From Lobulomyces angularis (taxonomy: Eukaryota > Chytridiomycota > Chytridiomycetes > Lobulomycetales > Lobulomycetaceae): a stretch of DNA of 26,769 nucleotides. Positions 11,990 to 22,039 of the stretch are shown in pieces (within the stretch, counting starts at the first letter, position 1; the number at the start of each line of letters is the position of its first letter). Where the stretch lies: NCBI GenBank assembly GCA_027604685.1, contig JADHYX010000302.1, forward strand, positions 1 to 26,769, read 5' to 3'. Position numbers and translations under genes: made by a program. Under the pieces are notes generated by a model. That model was given only the letters and a program-made list of their open reading frames with translations. It was not told the origin of the DNA and searched no databases.

Positions 11990-14900
11990 ATGAAATTGGT
12001 GGAATCAACACTAATTGCAAAAGTATGGAACTTATATTTTAATTTTTATTAATACAATTATGCACAGTTTCCAAAATTGGCATTAGAGCATGGTCATTCC
12101 CAAATGGAAGTTTCCTTACATTTGACCTCAAACAATCTTATTATCAAAACACTGAAAACTCATAAAGAGCTATGGGTTCCATATTCCACAATGAAAACTT
12201 TAGATTTGAAACAAAAAATTCAAATTGACTTCTTAAATTCGAATTTTTTAAATCAGAAAGCTATTGTTTTCCCTATTTTTTTGTTTTGCAGAAATTTTTT
12301 ATTCTTAAGACTAATGTTTTATAATGAAAACGAGCAAATAGAATTGCATCAACGTTTACAAAATTTAATTAATATTGGTAACTTTTATACTCTGGCAATG
12401 TTGTTTTTTGCTAACTATCATTTGTAGAATCAGTGCAACAACTTTATGCGTTCTCTTATGCACCAGAAGATGTATCTATTACTAATGAAGGATTACTTTC
12501 TTCTACCAGTTCCTCTTTTTCTGGTTGGGATGTTTACGACCCAATTAAGGAGTTTAAAAGAATGAATCTGCCTAATAACTGGAGAATATCAAATATTAAT
12601 AAAAATTATGAAGTATTAAAAAATTGTGGTATTTTTTTGCTTAAAGCTAATGAAAATCCTTTTTTTTTTTTAGTTTGTACCAACATACCCCGAAATAATT
12701 GCTGTACCATCAAAAATTAGTGATACTGTTCTGAGGCATATTGGAAGTTTTAGAAGTAAAGGTAGAATACCTGCTTTGAGCTACCTGCATAGAACCAATA
12801 ATTGTTCGATTACGAGATGTAGCCAACCAATGGTGGGACTTAAGCAAAACAGGAATATACAAGATGAAAAGTTAGTAGAAAATATATTTTCAGCTAGTCA
12901 AAAAGTTCCAAAGAACAATAGTCATAATTTTATAATTGATGCTAGGCCGCTTGCTAATGCAATGGGGTAAAAATACTTATTAACATATAAATTCCGATTT
13001 TCTTTGTAGTCAGATGGCCTTAGGAGCAGGTACTGAAAATACCGATTATTATAGAGGCTGTAAACTATTCTATTCTGGAATTGACAATATTCATGTGGTT
13101 AGAGATGCGCAGAATAAACTAATAGAAGGTAACACATAAATAAACTTTTAACTTTATCATTTGCAGCACTTCAAACCATAGTGGATGGTCCTGTTTCCAA
13201 AGCGCAGTTAGATAAAAGTGGTTGGCTGAAGCATATACGGCACATTTTAACTGCCACCTTACAAATAGTTCAAGGGGTTCATTTAAATGACTCAAGTGTA
13301 TTAGTTCATTGCAGGTACTAACTAAGTATAAAATCTGCAAGATTTTTAGATTTGTATTGTTATTCAAAATTCTGTAGTGATGGCTGGGATAGAACAGCAC
13401 AGTTGAGTTCGTTGGCTCAAATTTGTCTAGATCCTTACTTTAGGACAATAGAAGGTTTTGAGGTTCTTATTGAAAAGGAGTGGTTAAGCTTTGGTTTTAA
13501 ATTTAGTGATCGCTGTGGCCATTTATCAAGGCCTACTGGAGGTTGTTGATAATATTTTTTATAATGTTAACATATTTGAAAGGTCAGAGCGGGGAAAATA
13601 CTGCTTCACATCCTTCATTTTTAAGCCAGTTGGAAACTGGTGGAAATAAAGTAGGAAAGTTTTTTAGTCTAGGTTTAAAAAGTTTTATGAGTCAATTAAA
13701 CAGTTCAGCTTCGGACCCAGAATTAAATTTAAGTGTATCCAGTCATAAATCTGCATCAGAATTCAACCAAAATAAGAAGAAATTAGAAACATTAGGTAGA
13801 TGCAAAATATCAATATAAATTGTATAATTGTATTTCAGAATTTACTAGGCAAAATTCCTTGACACCGAAAGAAATTTCTCCAATTTTTACCCAGTTTTTG
13901 GATTGCCTTTACCAACTTTTCATTCAGTTTCCACAGGAATTTGAATTTAATGAACAGTTTTTAATAGATTTGAATGACAACTTATATTCAGGAAAGTTCG
14001 GAACCTTTTTATTCAATAGTGAAAAAGAGCGAATGCAGTTTACTTTAGGGGAAAATAATTTAAAAATTCAAAATTTAACAAAAAGCTTTTGGGAATATGT
14101 TCATGTCAATAAAAAAAATTATCTAAATCAAATTTTTATTCTGGAACAAGAGATGAAACTGAAAAACTTTAAAGGAAAAAATAAAGAAACTAACAGTTAT
14201 TTAGAATTAAATTCTGACGCTTTGAATTCAGAAATTGGAAAAGCCGGATCCATTGATAAAATATACAATGTGTTATTTCCTACTACCGGTTTATTTTTTT
14301 TCTTATTCATTTTAATTAACTAAAATCATTAGACAATTTAAAATATTGGTCTGGTCTTTTTTTCCGGCTAGACTTCAATTTAGATAAATGTGAAAGTGAT
14401 GAAGACTTAACCGATTTCTGCAAAACTGATATAATTAAAAACTCCACTGTAAGCAATAAAGAAAAAAATTTGAAGTTACTGATTGATGAAAATGAAAATG
14501 AGGAGATGCAAAAGAGTCTTGCCTTAGGGTTGAAAGATCAATTTGGATTCGTTGCATCTGGAGTCTTAAAAGGTTTAAATGGTTTGGTAACTGCTATGGA
14601 ATACAACCTAGATGGTAACAAAAAGTCAATATTTATTAAGTGACACATTCTAGATGAAGATTATCAAACCAGTGACCCAAGCAAAGACCTTAGCACCGAA
14701 TTTATCTCTGATGAAGTTATTGGCGAAGAGACTATAATGTAATTTCAAATAGTCTAAAATTGTAATTAATTTTTTAATTAGAAAAAAGTTGGAAATGTAT
14801 GATTTGAATAGTTTAATTGAAGACGAATATTCTAGTCCTGCTAGTATAACATATATATACAAAATGTTTAATCATTCTATTTAAAGGTCAATTTAATAGT

Positions 14901-15320
14901 ACTTCTTTAAAAATTTCAGCAAATGAGCGTATGGATTCGTCAAAAATCTGTGCCTCTTCCATTTCTGATCCATTACATGACACTGATGATAGATTTAAAT
15001 TGATAGATTCAACGGATGCCTTAAATGAGCTCGATGAAATTCAAAAAAAGCTACAAAAAAAAAATGAAGTGAATTCTTTAAATGATGAAAATAATTTAAT
15101 AGACGCTTTCCCTTCCCCTTTAAATCATTATACACTCTGCGATGAAGATATTATGCGCCAAAACTCTGAATTACAGGAGAAAAATAATAAAGGAGAAATA
15201 AATACTAGAATAGAAGTTAACTTAATAAATGATAACCCATGGAACACCGTTAATGTGGGGGATACTTTAAACAATAGCAACTTATGTATGAATAATAAGG
15301 AATGGCATCCGTTAGATTGA
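11990..15320 (+). CDS. MTMR6: Myotubularin-type phosphoinositide 3-phosphatase (MTMR6/7/8-like)
   Basis: This enzyme removes the 3-phosphate from PI3P and PI(3,5)P2 on endosomes. Thirteen exons (11990-12022, 12068-12377, 12428-12612, 12674-12966, 13010-13128, 13167-13314, 13378-13541, 13583-13795, 13839-14288, 14372-14614, 14654-14738, 14782-14843, 14920-15320) give 901 residues. Residues about 10-115 are the PH-GRAM domain. The phosphatase core follows, with [16 protein letters not shown]-like [28 protein letters not shown] and [10 protein letters not shown]. The CX5R loop HCSDGWDRT is intact (Cys362, Arg368), so it should be active. [33 protein letters not shown] and [23 protein letters not shown] continue the MTMR6-8 similarity. 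An extra Ser-rich stretch of about 70 residues sits between SDRCGH and the EISPIF helix. The last 350 residues are an acidic, Asn-rich tail. I see no FYVE finger. Confidence 0.94.
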
Positions 15321-15439
15321 AAATCTTGTATACTTACTAACTATTGTATATATGCATATTTTTCATTATTGTATAAAAGTAAAATTGGTTATTTATTTCT
15401 GTAATTTATTTTTTTATATTTTTTTTTTTTTTTTTTGAA

Positions 15440-16759
15440 ATGGACAAAAAAGAAAAAAATTTAATTAATTTAGTTAAATTTTTGACCAAAACATTAAGCG
15501 TCATTGAAAAACATGTTGTTGAAAGCCATGAGGATTGTAGAGATTTTGATGAAATTTTAATGGAAACACCTAAACTACTCCTTGATTTATTTTCCTCAAA
15601 TGTTAAAAATAGACAATTTGTTACATTGGATAAAAAATCTGTCAATTTACCTACACTACCAACCGAGATAATTACTAAAATTATAAAATTTGCGATTGCT
15701 GATGGAAACCAGAATTATCTCCTAGAATTTGCTTTGGTCAACAAAAGATGGTCAAATTTATCTAGAGAACTACTTTTTCACTTAATTATAATAGACAATG
15801 AAAACATTATACCCCTAATAATTGGATTGGAGTCAAATAATAACTATAGAAAGTACAACACCAACTGGTTTTTTCCTAATACCAAAAAGATATGCTTAAG
15901 TGATTTATTAAATTATACTTCCTGGCTGCCATTTTGCGAATTAACGGCACATTTAGCTACCAGCAGCTCCTTTTTCTCCAATATCACCAGTTTTGAAAGT
16001 TACATCAGTCTTCCTATATCAAGTATCTTAACTGTAACTTACAATTGCTCCAATCTAAATTCTCTTTTGCTAAATTTTATTGACTTTTCTGAGTTTAATG
16101 CGAGAGATTTAAACGTTAAAAATCTTACAGTTTTCAAGAACTTAAAAAATTTTAGATTTTACGATGTTATTGGTGATGCGCTTAAATTTTTCAACTTAGC
16201 AGCTCTTGAAAATTTGGAAGAATTAAATATTACATTAACTTCTATGAAAATGGCAAAAATCTTTTCAAAGTACATGGAGAAAATGAAAGTCTTAAAGATT
16301 GTTTTTACACATGAGGAAACAAGTGAAAGTTATTTTTTAGAAATTTTGAGTTTCTATGAAAAAATTTTAAATATAGAAGAATTAAGTTTGTCTGGTCGGT
16401 TTCAGGAAAGATTAATAATAAATTGTTTGATAAAAAGAAACTTGAAACATCTGAAAAAAATTTTAATTTGGAAAAAAATTAAATTCAAAGAAAATTTTAA
16501 CTTAATTTTGCGAAACTTTAAGAATTTGGCTTATATACAAGCTGATTTCGATGAAGAGCTAGATGATTTTATTTTGGAAGAATTTTGCTACAGTTTAAAT
16601 TTGATAGAGTTTAGAGGCAAGTTTCACAGCAGTAATAACTTAACTTCAGCTGCAGTAAATACGTTATGTTTGACTTTGAGTAATCTAAAAGTATTTCTTG
16701 GAACGAAATTTAATCCGGAAATTGCATCCGTTTTTAAAAAGTTCAAAGTGCTAAGTTAA
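15440..16759 (+). CDS. F-box protein with LRR-like repeats, intronless
   Basis: A single exon of 439 codons, unlike the intron-riddled neighbours. Residues about 70-115 look like an F-box: LPTLPTEIITKIIKFA, then EFALVNKRWSNLSRELL. The F-box normally binds Skp1 and makes the protein the substrate receptor of an SCF ubiquitin ligase. The rest has irregular leucine-rich units (for example LKNFRFYDVIGDALKFFNL, NLEELNIT, IEELSLSG, LKHLKKILIWKKI, NLKVFLG), consistent with a degenerate LRR substrate-binding solenoid. No zinc-binding or kinase motif is present. The start ATG follows a T17 run directly. F-box/LRR is inferred from pattern; the substrate is unknown. Lack of introns could mean a retrocopy or an expanded lineage-specific family. 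Confidence 0.7.
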   Translation: MDKKEKNLINLVKFLTKTLSVIEKHVVESHEDCRDFDEILMETPKLLLDLFSSNVKNRQFVTLDKKSVNLPTLPTEIITKIIKFAIADGNQNYLLEFALVNKRWSNLSRELLFHLIIIDNENIIPLIIGLESNNNYRKYNTNWFFPNTKKICLSDLLNYTSWLPFCELTAHLATSSSFFSNITSFESYISLPISSILTVTYNCSNLNSLLLNFIDFSEFNARDLNVKNLTVFKNLKNFRFYDVIGDALKFFNLAALENLEELNITLTSMKMAKIFSKYMEKMKVLKIVFTHEETSESYFLEILSFYEKILNIEELSLSGRFQERLIINCLIKRNLKHLKKILIWKKIKFKENFNLILRNFKNLAYIQADFDEELDDFILEEFCYSLNLIEFRGKFHSSNNLTSAAVNTLCLTLSNLKVFLGTKFNPEIASVFKKFKVLS

Positions 16760-17180
16760 GTTCTATTCTTTTTTTTAATTTCAAATTACAGTTTTATCAT
16801 TTACAATTATAAATCACTCCATTAAACTACAATATTTTATGCTGTTATGTTTTCTTTTTCAAAACCTTATTTTTACATAGTATTTAAATAGAGTTGTTTT
16901 CCATACACACAAAATACATTTATTAGCTTAGAAGTTGAGTTAAAATAATGTCTATGAGAGCATCAATTGTTCGGATGTTTCACCTTTTTAACGTAGACTT
17001 TCCTTACAGCTTCTGAAGTTCCAAAGTCAATTGTGATTTTTGCATGGATTAAATGCAGTCATTGCGAAACATTGAAACTTTATAAGTTAAATTTTTTTAA
17101 CTTGGAACAATTGAGGTAATTTGTAATAAAAGACACTAAAGCGCTAAAAAATTTTTTTAATTTCTAATTTATAAAACAAG
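16760..17180. other. Convergent intergenic region, possible gene fragment
   Basis: About 420 bases between the F-box stop and the START-gene stop. It is mostly AT-rich 3' flank. On the minus strand, 16963-17058 is an open stretch encoding KITIDFGTSEAVRKVYVKKV and a stop, without a start codon or a convincing acceptor. I cannot assign it. Confidence 0.35.
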
Positions 17181-18773
17181 CTAAATTCTCATATTTTTTC
17201 TTTTTACAATACTTAAAACAAATATTCCAAAAACTAAAAATGGTTGCACTTCAATAAAAAATTTGTGAACAACACCAAAACCAGAACCAGTTTGCTTTAT
17301 TTCAAGATCATCGTTTTTTCTAACAATAGAAACTTTTTCCTTTTCTCCACATCCTTGGTCTTCTTTAAAGTCTGTTATTACCGTTTCATTAGGAGATTTA
17401 ACATCTGCAGTTAACCTTTAAAGATTTCAGTAAATAAGAAAAATATAAATATACTGTTGGGACTCTAAAATGCTTTGGCTAATTGTGGTTTTTTCTTTGC
17501 TTAAAAGAATTTTGTTAACTCTACCGAGTGATATAGGAAAAGCCTTGGTTGTGACTACGAATATAAATTCCTTAGAGAAAAATATATAATTTTCTTTACC
17601 TAGTGCTACTATCGCTTTAGGAATCCATCCTAAAATTAATCTGCTATATTACTTAAATCTTAATTTCGTCATTACCTTTCAAATCTCCATCTATAATTTG
17701 TACGCATCGAGTTAAATTTGATTTAGTTGGATGCTTAAAACAAACTATTCCTGCAATATTTGCTTGCATTCTTACATAATTAGGGTCAGCTTTGTAAGCA
17801 GGATGACTTGGAATAGAAGTTGTAACATTTATTAACTTCTCATTAACCTTTTTCGTAACTGCGACGACTAATTGTTGCAAATTTTATATAAAATATATGT
17901 TAAGATATAATGATAGAATTTTGTAGAAAAACAAACCCAAGGCGTCTCGACCTGTCCACATGAATGTAAAATTAAAAGATCATCATAAAGAAAAAATTAA
18001 CCTGCGGTTGGCCAAATAGCCTTTGTTTTAAGATACTGGATCTTAACCCCTGGAACGACTTCTTCTATAACTCCTGAATTAGTAACCTAAAATTTGGATT
18101 AAAAAGAGTACATTTCATAAATAAAAAAAAAAATTTAAATACGTATTACCACTTCGTCCCATTCCTTCCTTTTATTAATATCGGCTAGGAGATCGAAAGC
18201 AGCTTCTGGAGTAGACTCCAAGTCCACGATTACTGGGAAAACTATTGGAGAAACTTTAAGATTATTGTAATCTTACCTCTATAAAAAAACTCTTGGTCCT
18301 TCTTTTTCTCAACAACGATGTTATAGTCACCTCTAGATTTTTCTACAATCGTTTCGAAATTGTAACTTTTTTTTGGAGGATTCAGGTCAAGATTAGAATT
18401 TTCTACAATTTTACAAATATTTAATATTCTTATATATTTCTGTAAAATTGTCACCTAAAATGGTTTCTACTAGTTTATCAGTAACTTCTTTATATGGGTT
18501 ATTCAGTTTTGCCTTAATTGGTTTCAGCTTTTCTTCTATTTTTTTTTCAATTTTTAAGCCATTATAATTTAACTGCTGAATATTTAAGTTGGTTTTATAA
18601 TTCAAGTAAAACAAATTTAAGAATTGGGTTAGTGTTGTAAAAGAAATGAAAATTAAGATCAAATGAAGGTTGTCTAATGTATTATTTAAGAAACTGTTTT
18701 CAAGATAATAACTATTTAGTAGTAGCATTATCAGTATGAAGATTGAGCTTGTTAAAAATAACTCCAAATCCAT
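17181..18773 (-). CDS. START-domain protein with membrane segments at both ends
   Basis: The START fold binds a lipid or sterol in a helix-grip pocket. Nine exons (18455-18773, 18277-18402, 18150-18241, 18002-18086, 17937-17951, 17676-17867, 17600-17629, 17455-17554, 17181-17415) join in frame to 397 residues. Residues about 7-22 and 35-56 are hydrophobic and likely span a membrane. The START domain covers about 118-305: RVFPVIVDLESTPEAAFDLL, INKRKEWDEVV, a WPTAGRDALV motif built across a 15-base microexon, GWIPKAIVALVTTKAFP and a C-terminal helix. A last hydrophobic segment (about 370-388, FFIEVQPFLVFGIFVL) is followed by a basic tail KRKNMRI. The middle loops contain no other domain. It is likely an organelle-membrane lipid-transfer or sensing protein. 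The ligand cannot be told from sequence. Confidence 0.87.
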
Positions 18774-18807
18774 GTTTCAATTTTAAGAATAATCAGTGTA
18801 ACACAAA

Positions 18808-19008
18808 TTAGACAATCAATTTCCTTTTTACAAACATGGTGCTTGGACGAGTATGTTTTTTAACATCTGGACAAAAATAAATTAAACACTCAAGTGGAAT
18901 AAGGAGCCACACAAATGCAAAACGAACAGTTTTCATCGTCATTATCTCAAGAAATTCATCGTACTTATCACAGAAAACAACACTCTGAGGAAATAAATTG
19001 GCTGCCAT
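18808..19008 (-). CDS. Small ORF with one membrane segment, function unknown
   Basis: A 66-residue open frame that begins MAANLFPQSVVFCDKYDEF and has a hydrophobic stretch FAFVWLLIPLECLIYFC followed by a basic tail. It stops 34 bases upstream of the START-gene start on the same strand. A TATATA stretch lies about 30 bases before the ATG. I do not recognise it. Part of it (CLIYFC, then VKKH) is duplicated in inverted orientation at 19941-19993, which suggests either a real gene with a decayed partial copy or that both belong to a repeat family. The real start or splicing may differ. Confidence 0.45.
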   Translation of the reverse strand: MAANLFPQSVVFCDKYDEFLEIMTMKTVRFAFVWLLIPLECLIYFCPDVKKHTRPSTMFVKRKLIV

Positions 19009-19219
19009 TTATTCGTTTCCAAAAGGCGAGTCAATTGTATATAAACCCTTGAAACAAAACACTTGTCTTTTACCTTTGTTTTGTATTCAATAATTGTGAA
19101 CACCTTTTTTCTTTTATAAATAAACAAAATTTTTATTAATTAAAACTTTTGGTGAATTATTAAGTTATTGTTACCATTTAGAACTTAATTATTCAAAGAC
19201 ATTAACACTTTCAACTTAA

Positions 19220-19767
19220 TTATCACTTTCCAGTCCGATTTCTAATACCTCTCGACCCAGGAAAAACGAAAATGACAACATTTACTCACAAGACTTCCTT
19301 CCAAAAGGTCTTTCGAGGAACCAGCTACACTACGATCGTCTAACCAACTCCTTGTCAGGTGTAATCAACTTCAATTACCCACAACTCACTTTTCAAAATA
19401 CTATCTCTTGAAGTTTATCGAAAACTTCAAGGGTTCATATGGTGACGGTCGATATACCACGGTTCTTATTGGACACTGGGACTCAGGAGGTCATACCTTG
19501 TGAGGTCAAGTTACGACCAAGGGAAAGGGATCGGTAAGAAAATTTTTTATTCTATATTTAATCATTTAATCTTTCTTCTTTATTAGGGAGATGTTTCGTA
19601 GGGTTTGTTGTTAGATGAATACAAGACGTCCAGGTTGTGAGGGGGAGACGGTGGAGACTTTCAAAAGGAGGGAGAATCCAAAACCGTGGAGGAATGATGA
19701 AGTGACTGTTCAGGGGTTGTTGCGCTGCCAAAGCGAAAAAGTCAACAATCATGTGGTCACCCATTAA
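19220..19767 (+). pseudogene. Decayed retroelement-like frame with aspartic-protease motif
   Basis: One plus-strand frame stays open from 19220 to 19537 except for a TGA at 19409-19411. It contains VDIPRFLLDTG at 19448-19480, which resembles the active-site LLDTG of retrotransposon aspartic proteases. GTAAG at 19534 and TTAG at 19586 mark an intron-like gap. Joining them continues the frame to a TAG at 19612, after which it is open again from 19615 to 19767. The DNA is visibly GC-richer than its surroundings. No reverse transcriptase, integrase or long terminal repeat is visible, so the call rests on one short motif and composition. A Ddi1-like cellular protease remnant or plain chance are alternatives. 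Long open frames also exist on the minus strand here. Confidence 0.35.
19405..19433. repeat. Perfect 10-bp hairpin
   Basis: CTTGAAGTTT (19407-19416) and AAACTTCAAG (19422-19431) are exact reverse complements around the loop ATCGA. One G-T and one C-G pair extend the stem to 19405/19433. It overlaps the in-frame TGA of the protease-like frame. Confidence 0.8.
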
Positions 19768-20088
19768 GGTTGTGGAATAGGGATGACGTTGCAACTTTGA
19801 ATCAAAGGTCAATAGTTGAGTCAACGTTAGCTGGTGAATTTCGTCCCGTCAGGTTCCGAAGAGCTAATCTTCCTGAGTAGTTTTCGTTACTCTTGCCAAA
19901 TGGTGTTGAACACAGTTATTTTAAAAAATTTTTGTGTAACTGTTTAATTTATTTTTGTCTATATGTTAAAAAACATATTGTCCAAGCACTATCCGTGTTA
20001 ATAATATTTATTCATAATAATCAGGAATATAAAAATGAACTAAACAAAAACTACTTATTCTAAACCGAAAATTAAAATTTTTAAATGT
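19768..20088. other. Right side of the GC-rich island and importin alpha 3' flank
   Basis: GC-richer sequence continues to about 19900 and then turns AT-rich. It holds the right arm of the inverted repeat (19941-19993) and presumably the importin alpha 3' UTR. No intact gene is visible. Confidence 0.45.
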
Positions 20089-22039
20089 TCATTGATTAAA
20101 TTGAAAACCTCCTTGTGGAATATTACTGTCTTGTTGAAAGGTAAATGCACCATCAGCGCCGACTTCAGGAACTATGTCATCAGCATCATCGTCTTCTGAG
20201 AAGTATGTATCAATAATACCATAAGCCTTTTTGTATATATCTTGGTTATCATGCGTTTGCAAGTTATGAATTTTATCCACTCCATCTGCAACTTCTATGA
20301 AAACTGCCATTTCATTTCTATTCGTGATATGTCGTTCCATTTCACCGACTCGCAAAATGTTTTCCAGACCATCCAACGCAACCTGAATAACTCTAGCATC
20401 TCCTGATGTAAGAAGGTCGCATAATGGTTTAATACATCCTTGATTTACCAAGTACCTAAAAGTAAATACTTAAAATTGAAGAAATTAAATAGTGGCAAAC
20501 TTTATAATTTCCGGATTATGTTGAACTGCACCAGCGGTTGCATTAGAAATAGCCCAACAAGCTTCTCTTTTAGTTTTAAAGTCACCTCGTTGGAGAATAT
20601 CAATTAAAGGAGCGATTAGGTTTGCGTCTATTACACTTTGTATCTGTTGCGCATTACCCGCAGTCACATTAGATATTGTCCAGCACGCTTCTTTTCTAAT
20701 TGTATCTTTTGGACTGTTCAAGAGTCCCAACAATGAATTAAGCACACCACTGTTAATAATGACCTGTGTTTGCACATCATCACCTGTAACAATGTTGCCT
20801 ACTGATCGTAAACTAGGAGTTTGAACATGGTATGAAGGATGTCTTTTACAACATGTTAATACATAAGAAATGAAGAAAATTAAAAAAATTCATACAAAAG
20901 TAGTTCCACTAATCTTCTGCATATTCCTGCTTCAATAACGGCTTGAATTTTCTCGTTACTACCGTCACTGAGATATGATATTGCCCAACAAGCGTCAGTT
21001 AAAACTTCTTCGTCGTGCGCGTAAATCAACTTAGCTAATACAGGCAGCGATGGGGAAATTAAAGACCATTCCGGTTGTGGGTTTTTACCACGACAAAAAT
21101 TGGATAAAGTCCTACAATATTTGTAGTAAACCAACAGATTAAATAAAATGAAAGTTGAAGTCAAAAACAACATAGGAAAAAAGACTTTATTTACCAAGTG
21201 GCATTTCGCAACATCGAAATTTTATTTTGAGTTTCATTTAATATTTGCAAAAGTGGTCTTAGAGCACCTTCCTTTAAAACATAGTCCTAAATATATATGT
21301 TAATTATGAACAATAAAAAAAGTTCAACCCTGCATCTAGGGGAATCTCCGGCAATATTTCCCAACGCCCAAACTGCCTGTTCTTTTACGTCTGCCGCTGG
21401 ACTAGATAATAATTGAATAAATATGGGAACAGCTCCAGCATCAATAACGACTTGAGTTTGTTGAGGTGAACCAGAAGCAATGTTTGTTAATGCCCAAGCT
21501 GCTTCAAACTGAAGGGTTGGGTTTGTAGAACTTTAGTGAAAAAAAAAAGCAAATTTTAAGTTGGTGGTTGGACTTCAAAATTAAACTACTAACTGTAAAA
21601 ATTCAATAAATTTTGGTATGACATTACAGCGAATAACTTCGTCAATTGGTGGGTTTCTTTCTTTTGACAAAACTTTTCTAAATTGGAGGGTAGCAGCAAG
21701 TTGTTTGCCTTCATTATTAGAATAAACATCAGCAGTCATTTGTGAAAGCTGGTCTTTTACCTTATAAAGGTAGGTAAATATGATTTTTTGTTTGGTTTAG
21801 TGACTTTCTTAAAAATTATTCTAACAAAATCTGCTTACCTCGTTTGCATGTAAAACTTGAAACTGCTCATCTTCAGATTCGGATTGATTTTCGATGCCCA
21901 AAGGAATATTTCTTCTTTTAGCAAGAGATTCTTGTCTTTTCTGTTTCCTAATTTCAACAGCTGCATCTTCTCTTCGTCTGCGAAGCTCCTCTTGCTGCAT
22001 ATCACCTCTATTTTTGAAATTATTTAAACGACTTGTCAT
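20089..22039 (-). CDS. SRP1: Importin alpha (karyopherin alpha), with a one-base frameshift
   Basis: This adaptor binds classical nuclear localisation signals and importin beta for nuclear import. Seven exons (21839-22039, 21594-21760, 21330-21530, 21195-21286, 20896-21111, 20501-20842, 20089-20455) would encode about 528 residues, normal for the family. The N-terminal IBB domain is clear, with basic clusters ELRRRRED and KQKRQE and KRRN. Armadillo repeats carry the cargo-binding Trp/Asn pairs: [21 protein letters not shown] and [10 protein letters not shown]. The acidic C-terminus reads [16 protein letters not shown]. In exon 3 the frame breaks after EQAVWAL. The expected [11 protein letters not shown] continues in the -1 frame because one G is missing at about 21360/21361. 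The exon lengths therefore sum to 1586, one short of a multiple of three. Everything else is intact, so sequencing or assembly error is as likely as a real lesion. Confidence 0.95.

Larger units (their letters stand above)
18836..19993. repeat. Inverted repeat arms flanking the GC-rich island
   Basis: The minus strand of 18836-18889 and the plus strand of 19941-19993 share about 53 bases. The shared core is TGTTTAATTTATTTTTGTC, then ATGTTAAAAAACATA, then GTCCAAGCAC. The few differences are substitutions and one two-base gap. The left arm lies inside the small ORF. The arms enclose about 1.05 kb that includes the GC-richer island. They could be terminal inverted repeats of an element or just an inverted duplication. 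I see no convincing target-site duplication. Confidence 0.7.

Noticed and set aside
12268..12293. A possible intron inside the myotubularin PH-GRAM exon
   Set aside because: The GT-to-AG span is only 26 bases and removing it would break the frame. Reading through gives a continuous GRAM-like sequence.
18942..19127. A 61-codon minus-strand open frame overlapping the small membrane ORF
   Set aside because: It overlaps the 18808-19008 frame in another register and has no features. It looks like a shadow.
19558..19824. An 88-codon minus-strand open frame in the GC-rich island
   Set aside because: GC-richer DNA lacks stops on both strands by chance. I see no motif in it. It stays possible, but I prefer the plus-strand frame with LLDTG.
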